Translations under genes and position numbers: made by a program
Origin: Paraburkholderia sp. UYCP14C
Lineage (GTDB): Bacteria; Pseudomonadota; Gammaproteobacteria; Burkholderiales; Burkholderiaceae
Length of the DNA: 64,000 nucleotides
Direction: 5' to 3'
Assembly (NCBI RefSeq): GCF_004197395.1
Contig: NZ_SELS01000033.1
Location: forward strand, 23,474 to 87,473
In this document: in pieces, positions 8,831 through 19,044 of the stretch
Layout: the number at the start of each line of letters is the position of its first letter
How positions within the stretch are numbered: the stretch's first letter is position 1
Notes under the pieces: model-generated
The model's database searches: none
Seen by the model: the letters and a program-made list of their open reading frames with translations, nothing else
Told to the model about the DNA's origin: nothing

Positions 8831-10498
8831 ATGCAAAACCTGATTGAGCAGTACGACCCGCGCGAGTCGATGGAATACGACGTCGTGATCGTCGGCGGCG
8901 GCCCGGCCGGCCTGTCCGCGGCGATCCGCCTGAAGCAGCTGGCGGCTGAAAAAGGCGTCGAGCTTGGCGTGTGCGTACTGGAAAAAGGCTCGGAGATCGG
9001 GGCGCATATCCTGTCGGGTGCGGTGATGGACCCTCGCGCGCTGACCGAGCTGATTCCGGACTGGAAAGAAAAAGGCGCACCGCTGACGGTCGACGTGACC
9101 GAAGACCGCTTCCTGTTCCTGTCCGCAACCGGTGCGAAGAGCGTGCCGACCTGGGCGCTGCCGGACAATTTCAAGAACCACGGCAACTACGTGATCAGCC
9201 TCGCGAACGTGACGCGCTGGCTGGGTCAGCAGGCCGAGGCGCTCGGCGTCGAGATTTTCCCGGGCTTTCCGGCGGCCGAAGTGCTGTACAACGACGACGG
9301 CTCGGTCAAGGGTGTCGCCACGGGCAACCTCGGCATCGGCAAGGACGGCGAGCCGACCGAGAACTTCCAGCTCGGCATGGAGCTGCACGCGAAGTACACG
9401 CTGTTCTCCGAAGGCGCGCGCGGCCACCTTGGCCGCCAGCTGAACGAGAAGTTCAAGCTGCGTGACGGCGTCGATCCGCAGGTGTACGGCCTCGGCATCA
9501 AGGAGCTGTGGGAGATCGATCCCGCGAAGCACAAGCCGGGTCTGGTGATGCACACGGCCGGCTGGCCGCTGGAGAACGACACGTACGGCGGCTCGTTCCT
9601 CTATCACATGGACAACAACCAGGTCGTGGTCGGCTTCGTGGTCGGTCTCGGCTATTCGAATCCGTACCTGTCGCCGTTCGAGGAATTCCAGCGCTACAAG
9701 ACGCATCCGGCGATCCGTGCGATGCTCGACGGCGGCAAGCGGGTGTCGTACGGCGCGCGGGCGATCACCGCGGGTGGCCTGCTGTCGCTGCCGAAGCTGG
9801 TGTTCCCGGGTGGCGCGCTGATCGGTGACGATGCTGGCTTCCTGAACGCCTCGCGGATCAAGGGCTCGCATGCGGCGATCAAGACCGGCATGCTGGCTGC
9901 TGACGCTGCTTTTGAAGCCGTGCAGGCCGGACGCACCAGCGATGAACTCACCGCGTATCCGGAGTCGTTCAAGACTTCGTGGCTGCATACCGAATTGCAT
10001 CGTGCGCGCAACTTCAAGCAGTGGATGAGCAAGGGCCTGTACCTCGGTACCTTGATGGTCGGCGTCGAGCAGAAGCTGCTGGGCGGCAATGTGCCGTGGA
10101 CGCTGCATCACCAGCATTCCGATCACGAGATGCTGAAGCCCGCCTCCCAGTGCAAGCCGATTGTCTATCCGAAGCCGGATGGCAAGCTGACGTTTGACCG
10201 GCTCTCTTCAGTGTTTATCTCGAACACCAACCATGAAGAGAATCAGCCGGCTCACCTGACGCTGAAAGATCCTTCGGTACCGGTGAACGTGAACTGGCAG
10301 ACCTATGCCGGTCCGGAATCGCGCTACTGCCCGGCTGCGGTGTATGAGTTCGTGAAGAACGACGAGGGCAGCGAGCGGCTGGTGATCAACGCGCAGAACT
10401 GCGTGCATTGCAAGACCTGCGATATCAAGGACCCGACCCAGAACATCCTGTGGGTCGCGCCGGAAGGCGGCGGCGGGCCGAACTACGTCAATATGTAA
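8831..10498 (+). CDS. electron transfer flavoprotein:ubiquinone oxidoreductase
   Basis: ETF-QO (555 aa) passes electrons from reduced ETF into the ubiquinone pool at the inner membrane. It has an N-terminal FAD-binding GGGPAGLSA motif, a central quinone/FAD domain, and a C-terminal 4Fe-4S cluster domain with YCPA and NCVHCKTC cysteines. Family length is about 550 aa, so it is complete. It is tightly spaced behind hutD and ends the operon. Its third positions look more strongly G/C-biased than the preceding genes, as for a highly expressed copy, which suggests it could be a recently duplicated core gene. Confidence 0.95.
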   Translation: MQNLIEQYDPRESMEYDVVIVGGGPAGLSAAIRLKQLAAEKGVELGVCVLEKGSEIGAHILSGAVMDPRALTELIPDWKEKGAPLTVDVTEDRFLFLSATGAKSVPTWALPDNFKNHGNYVISLANVTRWLGQQAEALGVEIFPGFPAAEVLYNDDGSVKGVATGNLGIGKDGEPTENFQLGMELHAKYTLFSEGARGHLGRQLNEKFKLRDGVDPQVYGLGIKELWEIDPAKHKPGLVMHTAGWPLENDTYGGSFLYHMDNNQVVVGFVVGLGYSNPYLSPFEEFQRYKTHPAIRAMLDGGKRVSYGARAITAGGLLSLPKLVFPGGALIGDDAGFLNASRIKGSHAAIKTGMLAADAAFEAVQAGRTSDELTAYPESFKTSWLHTELHRARNFKQWMSKGLYLGTLMVGVEQKLLGGNVPWTLHHQHSDHEMLKPASQCKPIVYPKPDGKLTFDRLSSVFISNTNHEENQPAHLTLKDPSVPVNVNWQTYAGPESRYCPAAVYEFVKNDEGSERLVINAQNCVHCKTCDIKDPTQNILWVAPEGGGGPNYVNM

Positions 10499-10502
10499 CG
10501 GT

Positions 10503-11084
10503 GCTGTCAATACGAGGATCGAACGGCGAGCGACAGTCGGCGTAGCCCAAGCCGTTACAGCGTGCAAGGCGGCGACACGGCAGCGGTGCTCGATTGTGTA
10601 CGCCGTGCGAAGGAGCGCTGCCGGCTTGCGCCCGAGGCCAAGGTACATTCCTGCTATGAGGCCGGGCGCGATGGCTGGTGGCTGCACCGCTGGTTGACCG
10701 CGCAACGCATCGACAACCCCGTGGTTGATTCTGCCAGCATCGAAGTGAACCGACGCGCAAGGCGGCCCAAGAACGACCGCCTCGATGGCGACAGGCTGCT
10801 CGCCATGCTCAGGCGCCATCACGCCGGTGAGCGCGTCTGGGCGGTGCTGCGCGAGCCCACGCCCGCGCAGGAAGATGCTCGTCGAACTGGCATGGCGCTG
10901 GCTGCGCCTGCAGCCAGGCAGCCTCCTGACTGAGTGGTTCAACCGGCGCTTTGCGGGCAACGGCAAGCGGATGCGACGGGTGGGCATCGTCGCGCTGGCA
11001 CGGCGTCTTGCCATCGCGCTATGGCGCTACCTGGAACACGGCGACATCCCGGCCGGGGCCGCGCTCAAACCTGTTGTCCCCTGA
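10503..11084 (+). mobile_element. IS110-family transposase remnant with internal deletion
   Basis: Two parts of an IS110-type transposase remain. From about 10562 the DEDD-domain part with CYEAGRDGWWLHRWL and VVDSASIEVNRRARR is readable; at about 10870 the frame changes directly into the C-terminal part (LAWRWLRLQ, RVGIVALARRLAIALWRYLE), ending at 11084. The true N-terminus, most of the central region and the transposase-20 domain are gone, so it cannot be active. It interrupts the space between the ETF operon and the acyl-CoA cluster and suggests that the boundary is a past insertion point. Confidence 0.8.
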
Positions 11085-11405
11085 AGTGCCGGGTCAACAT
11101 CGTTCGCGTGGTCTGGCAAGGAACACATCATGATGAGAGGTCGACGCGCCCGTAACGTCGGGGGGTCACCGCACGGTGACCGAAGCCAACGATGGGGCGC
11201 GGCGGTAACTGGGGTTTGCCAGTGCGCCTTGCGCGCATGCTGCATGAGGTGCAGGCCGTTTATGCACTGCACGGATAGAAGTTCGTTCCGGCACTGGCTG
11301 GAACGCTCGCCACACCCCGACCTCGGATCAGGATCGAACCACCGTGCGACACGACCGCTTCACATCACTCGCAATACAAAGGTGCCGGGATGAAATCTGA
11401 TCCGT
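11085..11405. other. intergenic, no gene recognised
   Basis: Probably the worn right end of the IS110 element plus flanking DNA. Short open frames here have no family resemblance, no ribosome sites and no consistent coding pattern. Confidence 0.5.
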
Positions 11406-11615
11406 TTACCTGACAATCGAACACGGCTTGACAAACAAGTCCCCATAGAAGCCGACGTTCACGCGATCGAGAAGAGCAAAGAAGTAAAGCAGGATCAGGA
11501 GAGGCGGCACGGGTTGACGCTCCGAACGCGCGTCGGCCATCATACCGGCGTGCACTGGTCTCATCACCTCCATGCAGACATCACTGATCGATCCCGACCG
11601 CCGCGATGCGGTCAC
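11406..11615 (-). pseudogene. N-terminal stub of an MFS anion:cation symporter-type transporter
   Basis: A 69-codon frame contains PPLLILLYFFALLDRVNVGF, the first transmembrane helix and following motif of the anion:cation symporter branch of MFS (normally about 430 aa). The rest of the transporter is absent and the frame ends shortly after the motif. I read it as a leftover of a deleted carboxylate transporter beside the IS110 scrap. Confidence 0.55.
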
Positions 11616-11666
11616 GCATGACCGTCAGATGCAAACGATTCTCCACTCGGGTACTAAAAATATCGC

Positions 11667-12689
11667 TTACATTTGACCCGCGTTGAGGTGGATCAGACGC
11701 TTGCCCAGATTCTCACCTCGGTACAGGCCCGCGATCGCGTCCGGCGCGGCTTCGATGCCGTCAAGCATGTCCTCCACGTACTTCAATTGACCGCCTCGCA
11801 CCCATTCTGCGAGGTCAGTACGTGCCTGCGCGTAGTAGTCCAGATGATCGAAGATGACGAACCCTTGCATCCGAGCGCGCTTGACGAGAATGTGGCGTTC
11901 AATGCGAGGCCCAAGTGGTGGAGGGTTCCAGCTCGGTATCGAGGCAGTGCCGCAGACAACGATGCGCGCGCCGATGGTCAGGTGTGTCATGACGGCATCA
12001 GTTACCGGACCGGCCGTGTTGTCGAAGTACACGTCCACGCCGCCTGAACACGCATCGGCCAGGCGTTCGGGGAAATCCGGCGCTTTGTAGTCGACGGCCT
12101 GGTCGAAGCCAAAACGCTCCATACACAGCTCGCGCTTCACCTCTCCACCGGTGATCCCCACGGTGCGACAACCATGTAACCGCGCGATCTGCCCCACGCA
12201 CGAACCGACAGCGCCAGCGGCCGTGGAAACCACGACGGTTTCGCCAGGTTTAGGCTGACCGATTTGCAGCAAACCATAGTGAGCCGTGACGCCATTGATG
12301 CCCAGCACTCCGAGTGCAGTGGACAGCGGCAGGTCGACCTCATCAATACGGCGCTCAATTTGAGTACCATCGACGAGTGCGAACTCCTGCCACCCGAACA
12401 TACCGGTCACCGCGGTTCCCACCGGCCAGTCAGGATGCTGCGACGCCACGATACGTCCCGCGGCGAACGATCGCATCACGCTGCCCAACGCAACGGGCTC
12501 CGAGTAGTTAGCGACGGCACTGACCCAGCCACGCATTGCTGGCTCGACCGATAGCCACTCGTTGCGAACTACCACCTGGCCCGCGCCGGGGACCGGCACC
12601 GTTGTCTCGACGATGCGGAAGTGTTCCGCCTGCGGGATGCCATCTGGGCGGCTAGTGAGGACCACCTGCCGATTCGATCTTAAAGTCAT
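11667..12689 (-). CDS. zinc-free MDR NADP-dependent oxidoreductase (CurA/leukotriene-type)
   Basis: Medium-chain reductase of 340 aa that would reduce the C=C bond of an alpha,beta-unsaturated carbonyl using NADPH. It has the N-terminal GroES-like domain (about 1-130) without catalytic zinc cysteines and a Rossmann domain with VVVSTAAGAVGSCVGQIA. The YDNT-like signature is present as VYFDNTAGP. I chose the ATG following AAAGGATG (MTLRSNRQ). It is the last gene of the minus-strand acyl-CoA cluster, 258 bases after the acyl-CoA dehydrogenase start, so it may have its own promoter. A relative about 50 percent alike by eye lies at 31696-32718. Confidence 0.85.
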   Translation of the reverse strand: MTLRSNRQVVLTSRPDGIPQAEHFRIVETTVPVPGAGQVVVRNEWLSVEPAMRGWVSAVANYSEPVALGSVMRSFAAGRIVASQHPDWPVGTAVTGMFGWQEFALVDGTQIERRIDEVDLPLSTALGVLGINGVTAHYGLLQIGQPKPGETVVVSTAAGAVGSCVGQIARLHGCRTVGITGGEVKRELCMERFGFDQAVDYKAPDFPERLADACSGGVDVYFDNTAGPVTDAVMTHLTIGARIVVCGTASIPSWNPPPLGPRIERHILVKRARMQGFVIFDHLDYYAQARTDLAEWVRGGQLKYVEDMLDGIEAAPDAIAGLYRGENLGKRLIHLNAGQM

Positions 12690-12947
12690 GGAATCATCCT
12701 TTAGCATGTCATCACAGCACATTGGGAAGAGATGCGGCCTGGCGCACACTCGGGCAAGTCACGCCAATGGACGACCTCGGACGCTTTGCCGTTTCGTTCA
12801 ATGACCAAACATTTCACGTGCTTTCTTCTTCGCTCAAGTTACGGTTCAAATCATCACGAAGCCCAGCCCACCATCCAGGTTCATTTCCGGCCACAGCCAG
12901 GGTGATTTTCTGTCAATCCTCGGTCCAACCGAAGGCCGAATTGGTGG

Positions 12948-14201
12948 TCAACCTGTCACCTCTTTACCGAAGATGGCGCGGGCAATCACCAGCTTCTGGA
13001 TCTCATTCGTGCCCTCGTAAATCTCGGAGATCTTGCAATCACGGTAGATCTCCTCGACGCGGTAGTGCGAGTCATCGGCCGCCAGTTCACGCATGAAGCC
13101 GTAGCCGCCGAAGATCTGTACCCCATCGCGCGCAAACTCGCCCGCAAGTTGCGTCGCGTACCACTTGGCCATCGCGGCCTCGGGTTCAGGGAAGGCATCC
13201 CCGGCATCCATGCGCAGTGCCGCCTTGAGGTACAGGTTGCGCGCGTTCTCGATCTCGGTCGCGCGTTCGGCGAGCTTGAACTGCCAATGCTGGAATTGGG
13301 CCAGCTTCTTTCCGAACGCCTTACGATTGTTTAGGCGGTCGACGCAGTGATCGAAGGTCGCCTGGGCCATGCCGACACCGCTGGCGGCTATGCCGATTCG
13401 GCCATAAGTGAGCGTCTGCAGCGCGATCTTCAGTCCTGCACCGCGCACACCTACGACATTGCTGACCGGGACGCGCACGTTGTCGAAATAGATGTCTGCG
13501 GTCAGTTGCCCCTGGTTGCCAAGCTTGCGATCCGGCGGCCCCACACGCACGCCCGGCGCATCCAGGTCGACGACGACCTCGGTCATGCGGCCTTCGTCGG
13601 TGCATAGCAGCACGACGAAATTTGCCACCGGTGCGTTGGTAATGAAGCGCTTGCGCCCGTTGATCACAAAACCGGCATCGCCACAGACCGCATGGGTTTG
13701 CATGACCTTGACGTCGAGGTCCGTGCTGGCCTCCGGCTCGGTGGTCGCGAAGCTGCCGATGCGTTCGCCTGCCAGCAGCGGCTCGAGATAGCACTTCTGC
13801 AGTTCGGGTGATGCGTGCTCGAGCGCATGGCCAGCCAAAATGCAGTGCACATCAACGATCGCCGCCACCGAGTTGGAGTAGTAAGCAAGTTCCTCGATCA
13901 ACACTGCCGTGGCCGTGGCGGGGTGCTTTAGGCCGCGACCGCCGACCTCTGCAGGAAAAGGGATGCGGAACAGGCCGGCATCAGCCATCTTCTTGAACAG
14001 TTCTCGTGGAAAATTCTCGACGGACTCCTCGCGATGTCCGATCGCCCAGGCTGCAGGCCGCACATGTTCGTCGGCAAAACTCCGCACTTCCTCGCGGATC
14101 GCGAGGGTTTCGTGTGGAGTGGTCAGGTCATGGTAGAGCCGCGGCTGATGCCGCTCGACGGCGGTCTGGCGGGCGGAGAGTGAATCGTGGCTGTCGTTCA
14201 T
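12948..14201 (-). CDS. acyl-CoA dehydrogenase
   Basis: FAD enzyme of 417 aa that desaturates an acyl-CoA at the alpha,beta position and passes electrons to ETF. N-terminal helical domain, central beta domain (FATTEPEASTD, KRFITNA) and C-terminal helical domain with RVEEIYRDCKISEIYEGTNEIQ, which contains the usual catalytic Glu context (YEGT). The start MNDSHD follows AAGGGTT. Upstream on the same strand are an acyl-CoA ligase and BKACE gene, so it probably acts on the CoA thioester those genes produce. Chain specificity cannot be told from sequence. Confidence 0.93.
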   Translation of the reverse strand: MNDSHDSLSARQTAVERHQPRLYHDLTTPHETLAIREEVRSFADEHVRPAAWAIGHREESVENFPRELFKKMADAGLFRIPFPAEVGGRGLKHPATATAVLIEELAYYSNSVAAIVDVHCILAGHALEHASPELQKCYLEPLLAGERIGSFATTEPEASTDLDVKVMQTHAVCGDAGFVINGRKRFITNAPVANFVVLLCTDEGRMTEVVVDLDAPGVRVGPPDRKLGNQGQLTADIYFDNVRVPVSNVVGVRGAGLKIALQTLTYGRIGIAASGVGMAQATFDHCVDRLNNRKAFGKKLAQFQHWQFKLAERATEIENARNLYLKAALRMDAGDAFPEPEAAMAKWYATQLAGEFARDGVQIFGGYGFMRELAADDSHYRVEEIYRDCKISEIYEGTNEIQKLVIARAIFGKEVTG

Positions 14202-14439
14202 GATGAAACCCTTGGGATTGGAAGATGTGTCGCCGCCATCGGGGGACAAATGTTCAAGACGTTCCCACTAAAAAACCGATGGCAGTGGTTACAGCGGCTA
14301 AAATGACTTTCCATATGTGAGTTCGGACACTCCATGACCTGCGCCACAATCATCACCTTCGATGAGTGCTAAGCCTCCAGCATCGGCGGTTTTGCGGACA
14401 TCCTGCTGGTCGCGAATTCGCACCTGCGGCAAGGCGCCA

Positions 14440-16086
14440 TCAGCTCTGGTCGGTCGGCAGGCGATAGCCCTTGAAGCGTTCGCGCAGTTCCAGCTTCTGC
14501 ACCTTGCCGGTAGCGGTGTGTGGCAGCGCGTCAACGAACACCACGTCATCGGGCAGCCACCACTTGGTGATCTTGTCCTGCAGGTAGGCCAGGATATCAG
14601 CGGGCGCTGCCTCCTTGTCCGGCCGCTTCACTACCACCAGCAGCGGACGTTCCTGCCAGCGTCGGTGAGCAATGCCGATAACAGCGGCCTCCTGCACGGC
14701 CTCGTGACCGACCGCGGCGTTCTCCAGGTCGATCGACGAAATCCATTCGCCGCCCGACTTAATGACGTCCTTTGAGCGGTCAGTGATGCGCACGAAGCCG
14801 TCGCGGTCGATGGTGGCGACATCGCCGGTCGGGAACCAGCCGGTGTCGTCGAGGGCGGCGCCATCGTCGCCGCGGTAGTAGCCGCCCGCCACCCATGGGC
14901 CGCGTACTTTCAGCTCGCCGAAAACCTTTCCGTCGTGTGGCAGTGGGCTGCCGTCGGCGTCGAAGATCTCGATCTCGACACCGTAGATCGCGCGCCCCTG
15001 CAAGACCTGCAGATCAAAGCGGCGCTCTAGCGGCAGGCCAGCGTGCTTGGGCAGCAGATTGCCGATAGTGGCTGGCGAGCTGGTCTCGCTCATACCCCAG
15101 ACTTGTATCACAAAGGCGCCGAAGTGCTTCTCGAATTTCTCGATGATCGCGCGCGGCGCCGCCGAACCGCCAACTACTACACGCTTCAGGCGCATGGTCG
15201 ATACGTCCAGCTTAGCAGCGCTGCCCTCGATATAGTCAAACAGGCCGAGCCACACGGTGGGCACGCCAAGCGAGAAGTTGCACGCCTCGTCGCGGAGTAG
15301 ACGGAAGATGCTCTCGCCGCCTACACCAGGACCGGGCAGTACCAGCTTGGCGCCGCACATAGCGGCCGCGTACGGGACGCCCCAAGCATTGACGTGGAAC
15401 AGCGGCACGACCAGAAGCACGCTGTCATTCGCCGACAACCCAAGGCCGTCGGCCGCGCAGGCCGCAAACGTATGCAGCACGGTGGAACGGTGGCTGTACA
15501 GCACGCCCTTCGGATTGCCGGTGGTACCTGAGGTGTAGCACAGCGACGACGCGCGGGTCTCCTCGAAGACCGGCCACGCGTACTCGGCTGAGGCGCCGTC
15601 GAGCAGGTCCTCGTAGCTGTACAGGCGCGCCACATTCAGTGCGGGCATCTGCGCGCGCGAGCACAGTGCGACGAATCCCTTAATATGCGGGCATTGGGGC
15701 GCGATCTTAGCCACCAGGTCGGTGAAGGTGGTGTCGAAGAAGACGTAGCGGCTTTCGGCGTGATTCAAGATGTAGACGATCTGCTCGGCGAACAGGCGTG
15801 GGTTCACTGTATGCAGCACTGCACCCATGCCCGACACGCCGAAATACAGTTCCACGTGGCGGTGCGTGTTCCACGCCAGCGTGGCGACGCGGTCGCCGGC
15901 CTGGACGCCGAAGCCGGTTAGCACGTTGGCAAGTCGCTTGGCGCGCGCGTGCAACTGCCGCCAGTCGCTGCGGAGAATGCTGCCGTCCACCTGGCAGGAG
16001 ACGATCTCCCGGTCGCCGTGGTAGGTCGCCGCGTGCTCGATCAGGCCGGAGATGAGGAGCGGTCGTTGCTGCATCAATGCATGCAT
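14440..16086 (-). CDS. AMP-dependent acyl-CoA synthetase (long-chain/DmdB-like branch)
   Basis: Adenylate-forming ligase of 548 aa that activates a carboxylic acid with ATP and CoA. Motifs: P-loop [11 protein letters not shown] (about residue 185), [22 protein letters not shown] and the C-terminal catalytic Lys context TATGKVQK. Length and motif spacing match medium/long-chain or 3-methylmercaptopropionyl-CoA ligases. The start MHALMQQRP is the family-typical N-terminus; an upstream in-frame Met would add 46 residues without homology. It lies between BKACE and the acyl-CoA dehydrogenase and is likely the entry enzyme of this cluster. Confidence 0.92.
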   Translation of the reverse strand: MHALMQQRPLLISGLIEHAATYHGDREIVSCQVDGSILRSDWRQLHARAKRLANVLTGFGVQAGDRVATLAWNTHRHVELYFGVSGMGAVLHTVNPRLFAEQIVYILNHAESRYVFFDTTFTDLVAKIAPQCPHIKGFVALCSRAQMPALNVARLYSYEDLLDGASAEYAWPVFEETRASSLCYTSGTTGNPKGVLYSHRSTVLHTFAACAADGLGLSANDSVLLVVPLFHVNAWGVPYAAAMCGAKLVLPGPGVGGESIFRLLRDEACNFSLGVPTVWLGLFDYIEGSAAKLDVSTMRLKRVVVGGSAAPRAIIEKFEKHFGAFVIQVWGMSETSSPATIGNLLPKHAGLPLERRFDLQVLQGRAIYGVEIEIFDADGSPLPHDGKVFGELKVRGPWVAGGYYRGDDGAALDDTGWFPTGDVATIDRDGFVRITDRSKDVIKSGGEWISSIDLENAAVGHEAVQEAAVIGIAHRRWQERPLLVVVKRPDKEAAPADILAYLQDKITKWWLPDDVVFVDALPHTATGKVQKLELRERFKGYRLPTDQS

Positions 16087-16315
16087 CGGAGTCCTTGATG
16101 TCTGTGTAAAACGCTCGCCGTGATCACGAAGCTGCAGCCAAACTGCCGAGTGCCGCAACCAAATCAAACGAAGAGAAAAATAGCCACTTGGCACTGCCAA
16201 ATCCAGATAGAAGCCTTCTTCCACTCGCCTGGCACTCAGTCTGTTGCACCGCTTTTCGCTTTGAACAGTCCATTCCAGCTTCTGGGTGCGTGCTGACGGG
16301 CCGCCGTCAATTGCT

Positions 16316-17248
16316 TCAGAAGGCCACTTCGCCCGCTCCTTTCAGCGCGAGGATGTGGCGCGCGTCGTCTGGTGTCGCTATCTCCAGACCCAAGCCCTCG
16401 AGCATTTGGCGAACGAGCATGACCTGCTCCGCATTGGTTTTTGCGAGTTGCCCCTTGCGTAGCCACAACGAGTCCTCGAGACCGACACGAACGTGCGAGC
16501 CCATCGTCGCAGCCAACGTCGCGATCGGGATCTGATTGCGCCCCCCTCCCAGCACAGACCACTCGTAGTTCTCACGCCCCAGCAGACGATCGGCGGTGCG
16601 GCGCATGTGAAGTACGTCTTCCGGATGAGCGCCGATGCCACCCAAAATACCGAACACGGACTGCACAAAGAACGGCGGCTTCACCAGTTGGCGCTCTGCA
16701 AAGTGCGCAAGCGTATACAGATGGCCGATGTCGTAGCACTCGATCTCGAACCGGGTACCGTTCTCCTGGCAGGTCTTAAGGATGTATTCAATATCGGCGA
16801 AAGTGTTGCGAAAAATTCGATCGCGAGAGCCCTCAAGGTACGACACTTCCCAGTCGTACTTGAGCTTGGGGAATCGCGTCAACATCGGGAACAAACCGAA
16901 ATTCATCGATCCCATGTTTAGCGAGGCGACCTCGGGCTTGAAGGTTGCAGCCGGACGGAGCCGTTCTTCGATCGGCATAGTCGCGGCACCACCAGTGGTG
17001 ATGTTGACCACGACATCGCTGCGCTCCCTAATGCCCTTCAGGAATAGCTCGTAGGCCTCGGGGGACTGATCTGGCCGCCCTTCGGGCCCGCGTGCGTGCA
17101 GATGTACGATGGCTGCGCCCGCCTGCGCAGCCCCAACGGCGGCTTCTTCGATCTCTGCCGCGGTCACCGGCAGGAATTCCGACATCCCCGGTGTGTGGAT
17201 CGATCCGGTGATAGCGCACGTGATGATGACTTTGCTTCCATTCGACAT
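16316..17248 (-). CDS. beta-keto acid cleavage enzyme (BKACE, DUF849 family)
   Basis: Zinc-dependent TIM-barrel enzyme (310 aa) that condenses a beta-keto acid with acetyl-CoA and splits it into acetoacetate and a new acyl-CoA. Zinc ligands are visible as His49 and His51 in HLHAR, with the later conserved VGLEDSLW Glu; ECYDIGHL is another family motif. The start follows AGGAGAACAG. Known members act in lysine fermentation (Kce) and carnitine breakdown; which keto acid is used here is unknown. The CaiB transferase, ligase and thiolase in the same neighbourhood would handle the CoA products. Confidence 0.92.
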   Translation of the reverse strand: MSNGSKVIITCAITGSIHTPGMSEFLPVTAAEIEEAAVGAAQAGAAIVHLHARGPEGRPDQSPEAYELFLKGIRERSDVVVNITTGGAATMPIEERLRPAATFKPEVASLNMGSMNFGLFPMLTRFPKLKYDWEVSYLEGSRDRIFRNTFADIEYILKTCQENGTRFEIECYDIGHLYTLAHFAERQLVKPPFFVQSVFGILGGIGAHPEDVLHMRRTADRLLGRENYEWSVLGGGRNQIPIATLAATMGSHVRVGLEDSLWLRKGQLAKTNAEQVMLVRQMLEGLGLEIATPDDARHILALKGAGEVAF

Positions 17249-17809
17249 TCTGTTCTCCTGGTCACGCCAGCTGCTGGCGAGGGGCACATGTCTCCGCGCT
17301 GGCGACGGTGACGCTCACCTTCGTTTATGCAAATCGCTTGGCTGTCTTGGGGACTGCAGGTGTTTCCGGACCGCGCTATATTGCGCACGCCCCTCTTCTT
17401 CTATGCCGCACCAAGGCTGGGTTCCATCTGATCAGCTCGGGTAGCGAGGTCATTTCTCTCGGATGCGCTCCACAAGTCTTCGGAATCCCGGTTCGCGGCT
17501 GGCCTCGGGACGTCCACGCTCCGGCATGTTTGGGGGCAATGTCTGTGGCAAGATAGCCTTTTGAAGTTTGTATTTCCGGGGCGAGCGCTCGCAGCTGCAT
17601 TGCGGCGTTTCCCGAATTCCTCTTGTGCTCGAGCGCCCGCAGTTCCATCTCGATGCGGTCGATGAGCTTCGCAATATCCAAAAGCTGCTCCACCGCCACT
17701 CGACGTCACGGGGCACAAAGCCTCCTGAGGCTGGGCAAATCCTGGTGCTCCCAAAATGCCCTGAGCGGGTCCGGCAAGCCTCTTGAATCAGCGCAACCGC
17801 CCGCTAGCG
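17249..17809. other. 561-base gap inside the acyl-CoA cluster, no gene recognised
   Basis: Several overlapping short frames on the minus strand (about 17376-17754) read as partly protein-like, for example QLLDIAKLIDRIEMELRAL, but none has a convincing ribosome site or recognised family. Either a small unknown gene or decayed DNA. It may separate the cluster into two transcripts: reductase-hydratase-CaiB and BKACE-ligase-dehydrogenase. Confidence 0.5.
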
Positions 17810-19042
17810 TCAATCGAACGCGCCCACCGGACTACGTCGGCTCAGCAATACTCGTCGGCGGCGCAATACCTCCAACTCCTCGGCAGACACGCCGAGCTCA
17901 GCCAACACGTGAGCATTGCATTCGCCCTGGAAATAAGGCAGGCCCGGCGCCGGCAACTCTGATCGGCTGAACCGCCACGGCGGCCCCGGCATCCGCAGCG
18001 TGCCGCCTTCGCGATCGTCGACCTCGACGATCGCGCCCCAGTCTTTGGCCCACTCGGACGATGCGATGTCGTCGATGCTACGAACCATCCCGATCGCGAG
18101 TCCTGCCTCACTGACTTGTGCCTGAAGCTGATCAAAATCCGTGAAGGTAAGTACCCACGACCGCACTTCGGCCATCAGGCTGGCAAGGTGCTCGCGCCTC
18201 AGCGTGGCCGATGCGTAGCGCGGATCACGCGGCAGATCGAACCGCCGCATCATCGAGCAGTACCGGGCGAATATCGGCGAAAATATCGGACTCCCGACGA
18301 GTGTCAGGCGCTGTCCGTCTGGAAGCTCTATGATCGGCGACTCGTTGGCGCTAAGCGCATACGGCTCGTCATTGACGTCCAGCCCCGAAAGCAGCGCCCC
18401 GGCACGCTCGTTGACCGAAATCATTGTCGCCGCCATCGAGACATCCACGTGCTGCCCTTCGCCGGTGCGCGAGCGGTGTTGCAGTGCGGCCAGAACGGCG
18501 ATGACGCCTTGGAGGCCGGTATAGACGTCGGCGTGGCTGCAGGCGTCATTGCGCAACTCGTTCATCGCGCCGGCGTAGTGCTGCTCGAGGATGTGTGTCA
18601 GACCAGTCTCGGCGTGCACTGCGGGCGCGTACGCTGGCCGGTTGCGCCACGGGCCGGTCTGTCCGTAGCCAGTGATCGACACATAGACCACCGTGGGATT
18701 GAACTTGATCACATCCTCGTAGGCGAGTCCGAAACGCGCGAGCGTGCCTGGGCGGAAGTTCTCGACGATAACGTCGGCGTCACGGCACAACTCGGTGACG
18801 AGCTTGCGCGCCTCGGGCCAGTTAAGGTCGAGACTGATGTTACGCTTGCCGGCATTCAGCTGTGCGTAGTAGAGCGACATGGCGCCGACGTGCGGCACCC
18901 CGGCGCGACCAAGGTCGCCCGAAGGCGGCTCGATCTTGGTGACGTCAGCGCCGAGATCGAGCAGGGCTTTGGTGCAGCCTGGGCCGGCAAGGACGCGGGT
19001 GAAGTCGATGACTTTCAGACCTGCAAGCGGTGCGCTGCTCAT
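17810..19042 (-). CDS. CaiB/BaiF (class III) CoA-transferase
   Basis: Class III CoA-transferase (410 aa) that moves CoA from one acyl thioester to a carboxylate through a covalent Asp intermediate. The nucleophile is Asp172 in HADVYTGLQG; the N-terminal VIDFTRVLAGP and VIVENFRPGT motifs are typical. The start MSSAPLAG lies 2 bases after the hydratase stop (GGGAACTGATCATG), so the two are translationally coupled; a longer in-frame start would run through the hydratase gene. Together they suggest a carnitine- or bile-acid-like scheme of CoA exchange and hydration. Confidence 0.93.
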   Translation of the reverse strand: MSSAPLAGLKVIDFTRVLAGPGCTKALLDLGADVTKIEPPSGDLGRAGVPHVGAMSLYYAQLNAGKRNISLDLNWPEARKLVTELCRDADVIVENFRPGTLARFGLAYEDVIKFNPTVVYVSITGYGQTGPWRNRPAYAPAVHAETGLTHILEQHYAGAMNELRNDACSHADVYTGLQGVIAVLAALQHRSRTGEGQHVDVSMAATMISVNERAGALLSGLDVNDEPYALSANESPIIELPDGQRLTLVGSPIFSPIFARYCSMMRRFDLPRDPRYASATLRREHLASLMAEVRSWVLTFTDFDQLQAQVSEAGLAIGMVRSIDDIASSEWAKDWGAIVEVDDREGGTLRMPGPPWRFSRSELPAPGLPYFQGECNAHVLAELGVSAEELEVLRRRRVLLSRRSPVGAFD

Positions 19043-19044
19043 GA

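Noticed and set aside
8654-10126. 490-aa frame antisense to the ETF-QO gene
   Set aside because: It is an artefact of strong codon bias; the opposite strand encodes a complete ETF-QO with all motifs, and this frame has low-complexity His/Arg-rich content.
17376-17754. Small minus-strand genes inside the acyl-CoA cluster gap
   Set aside because: Three overlapping frames compete, none with a ribosome site or recognised family.
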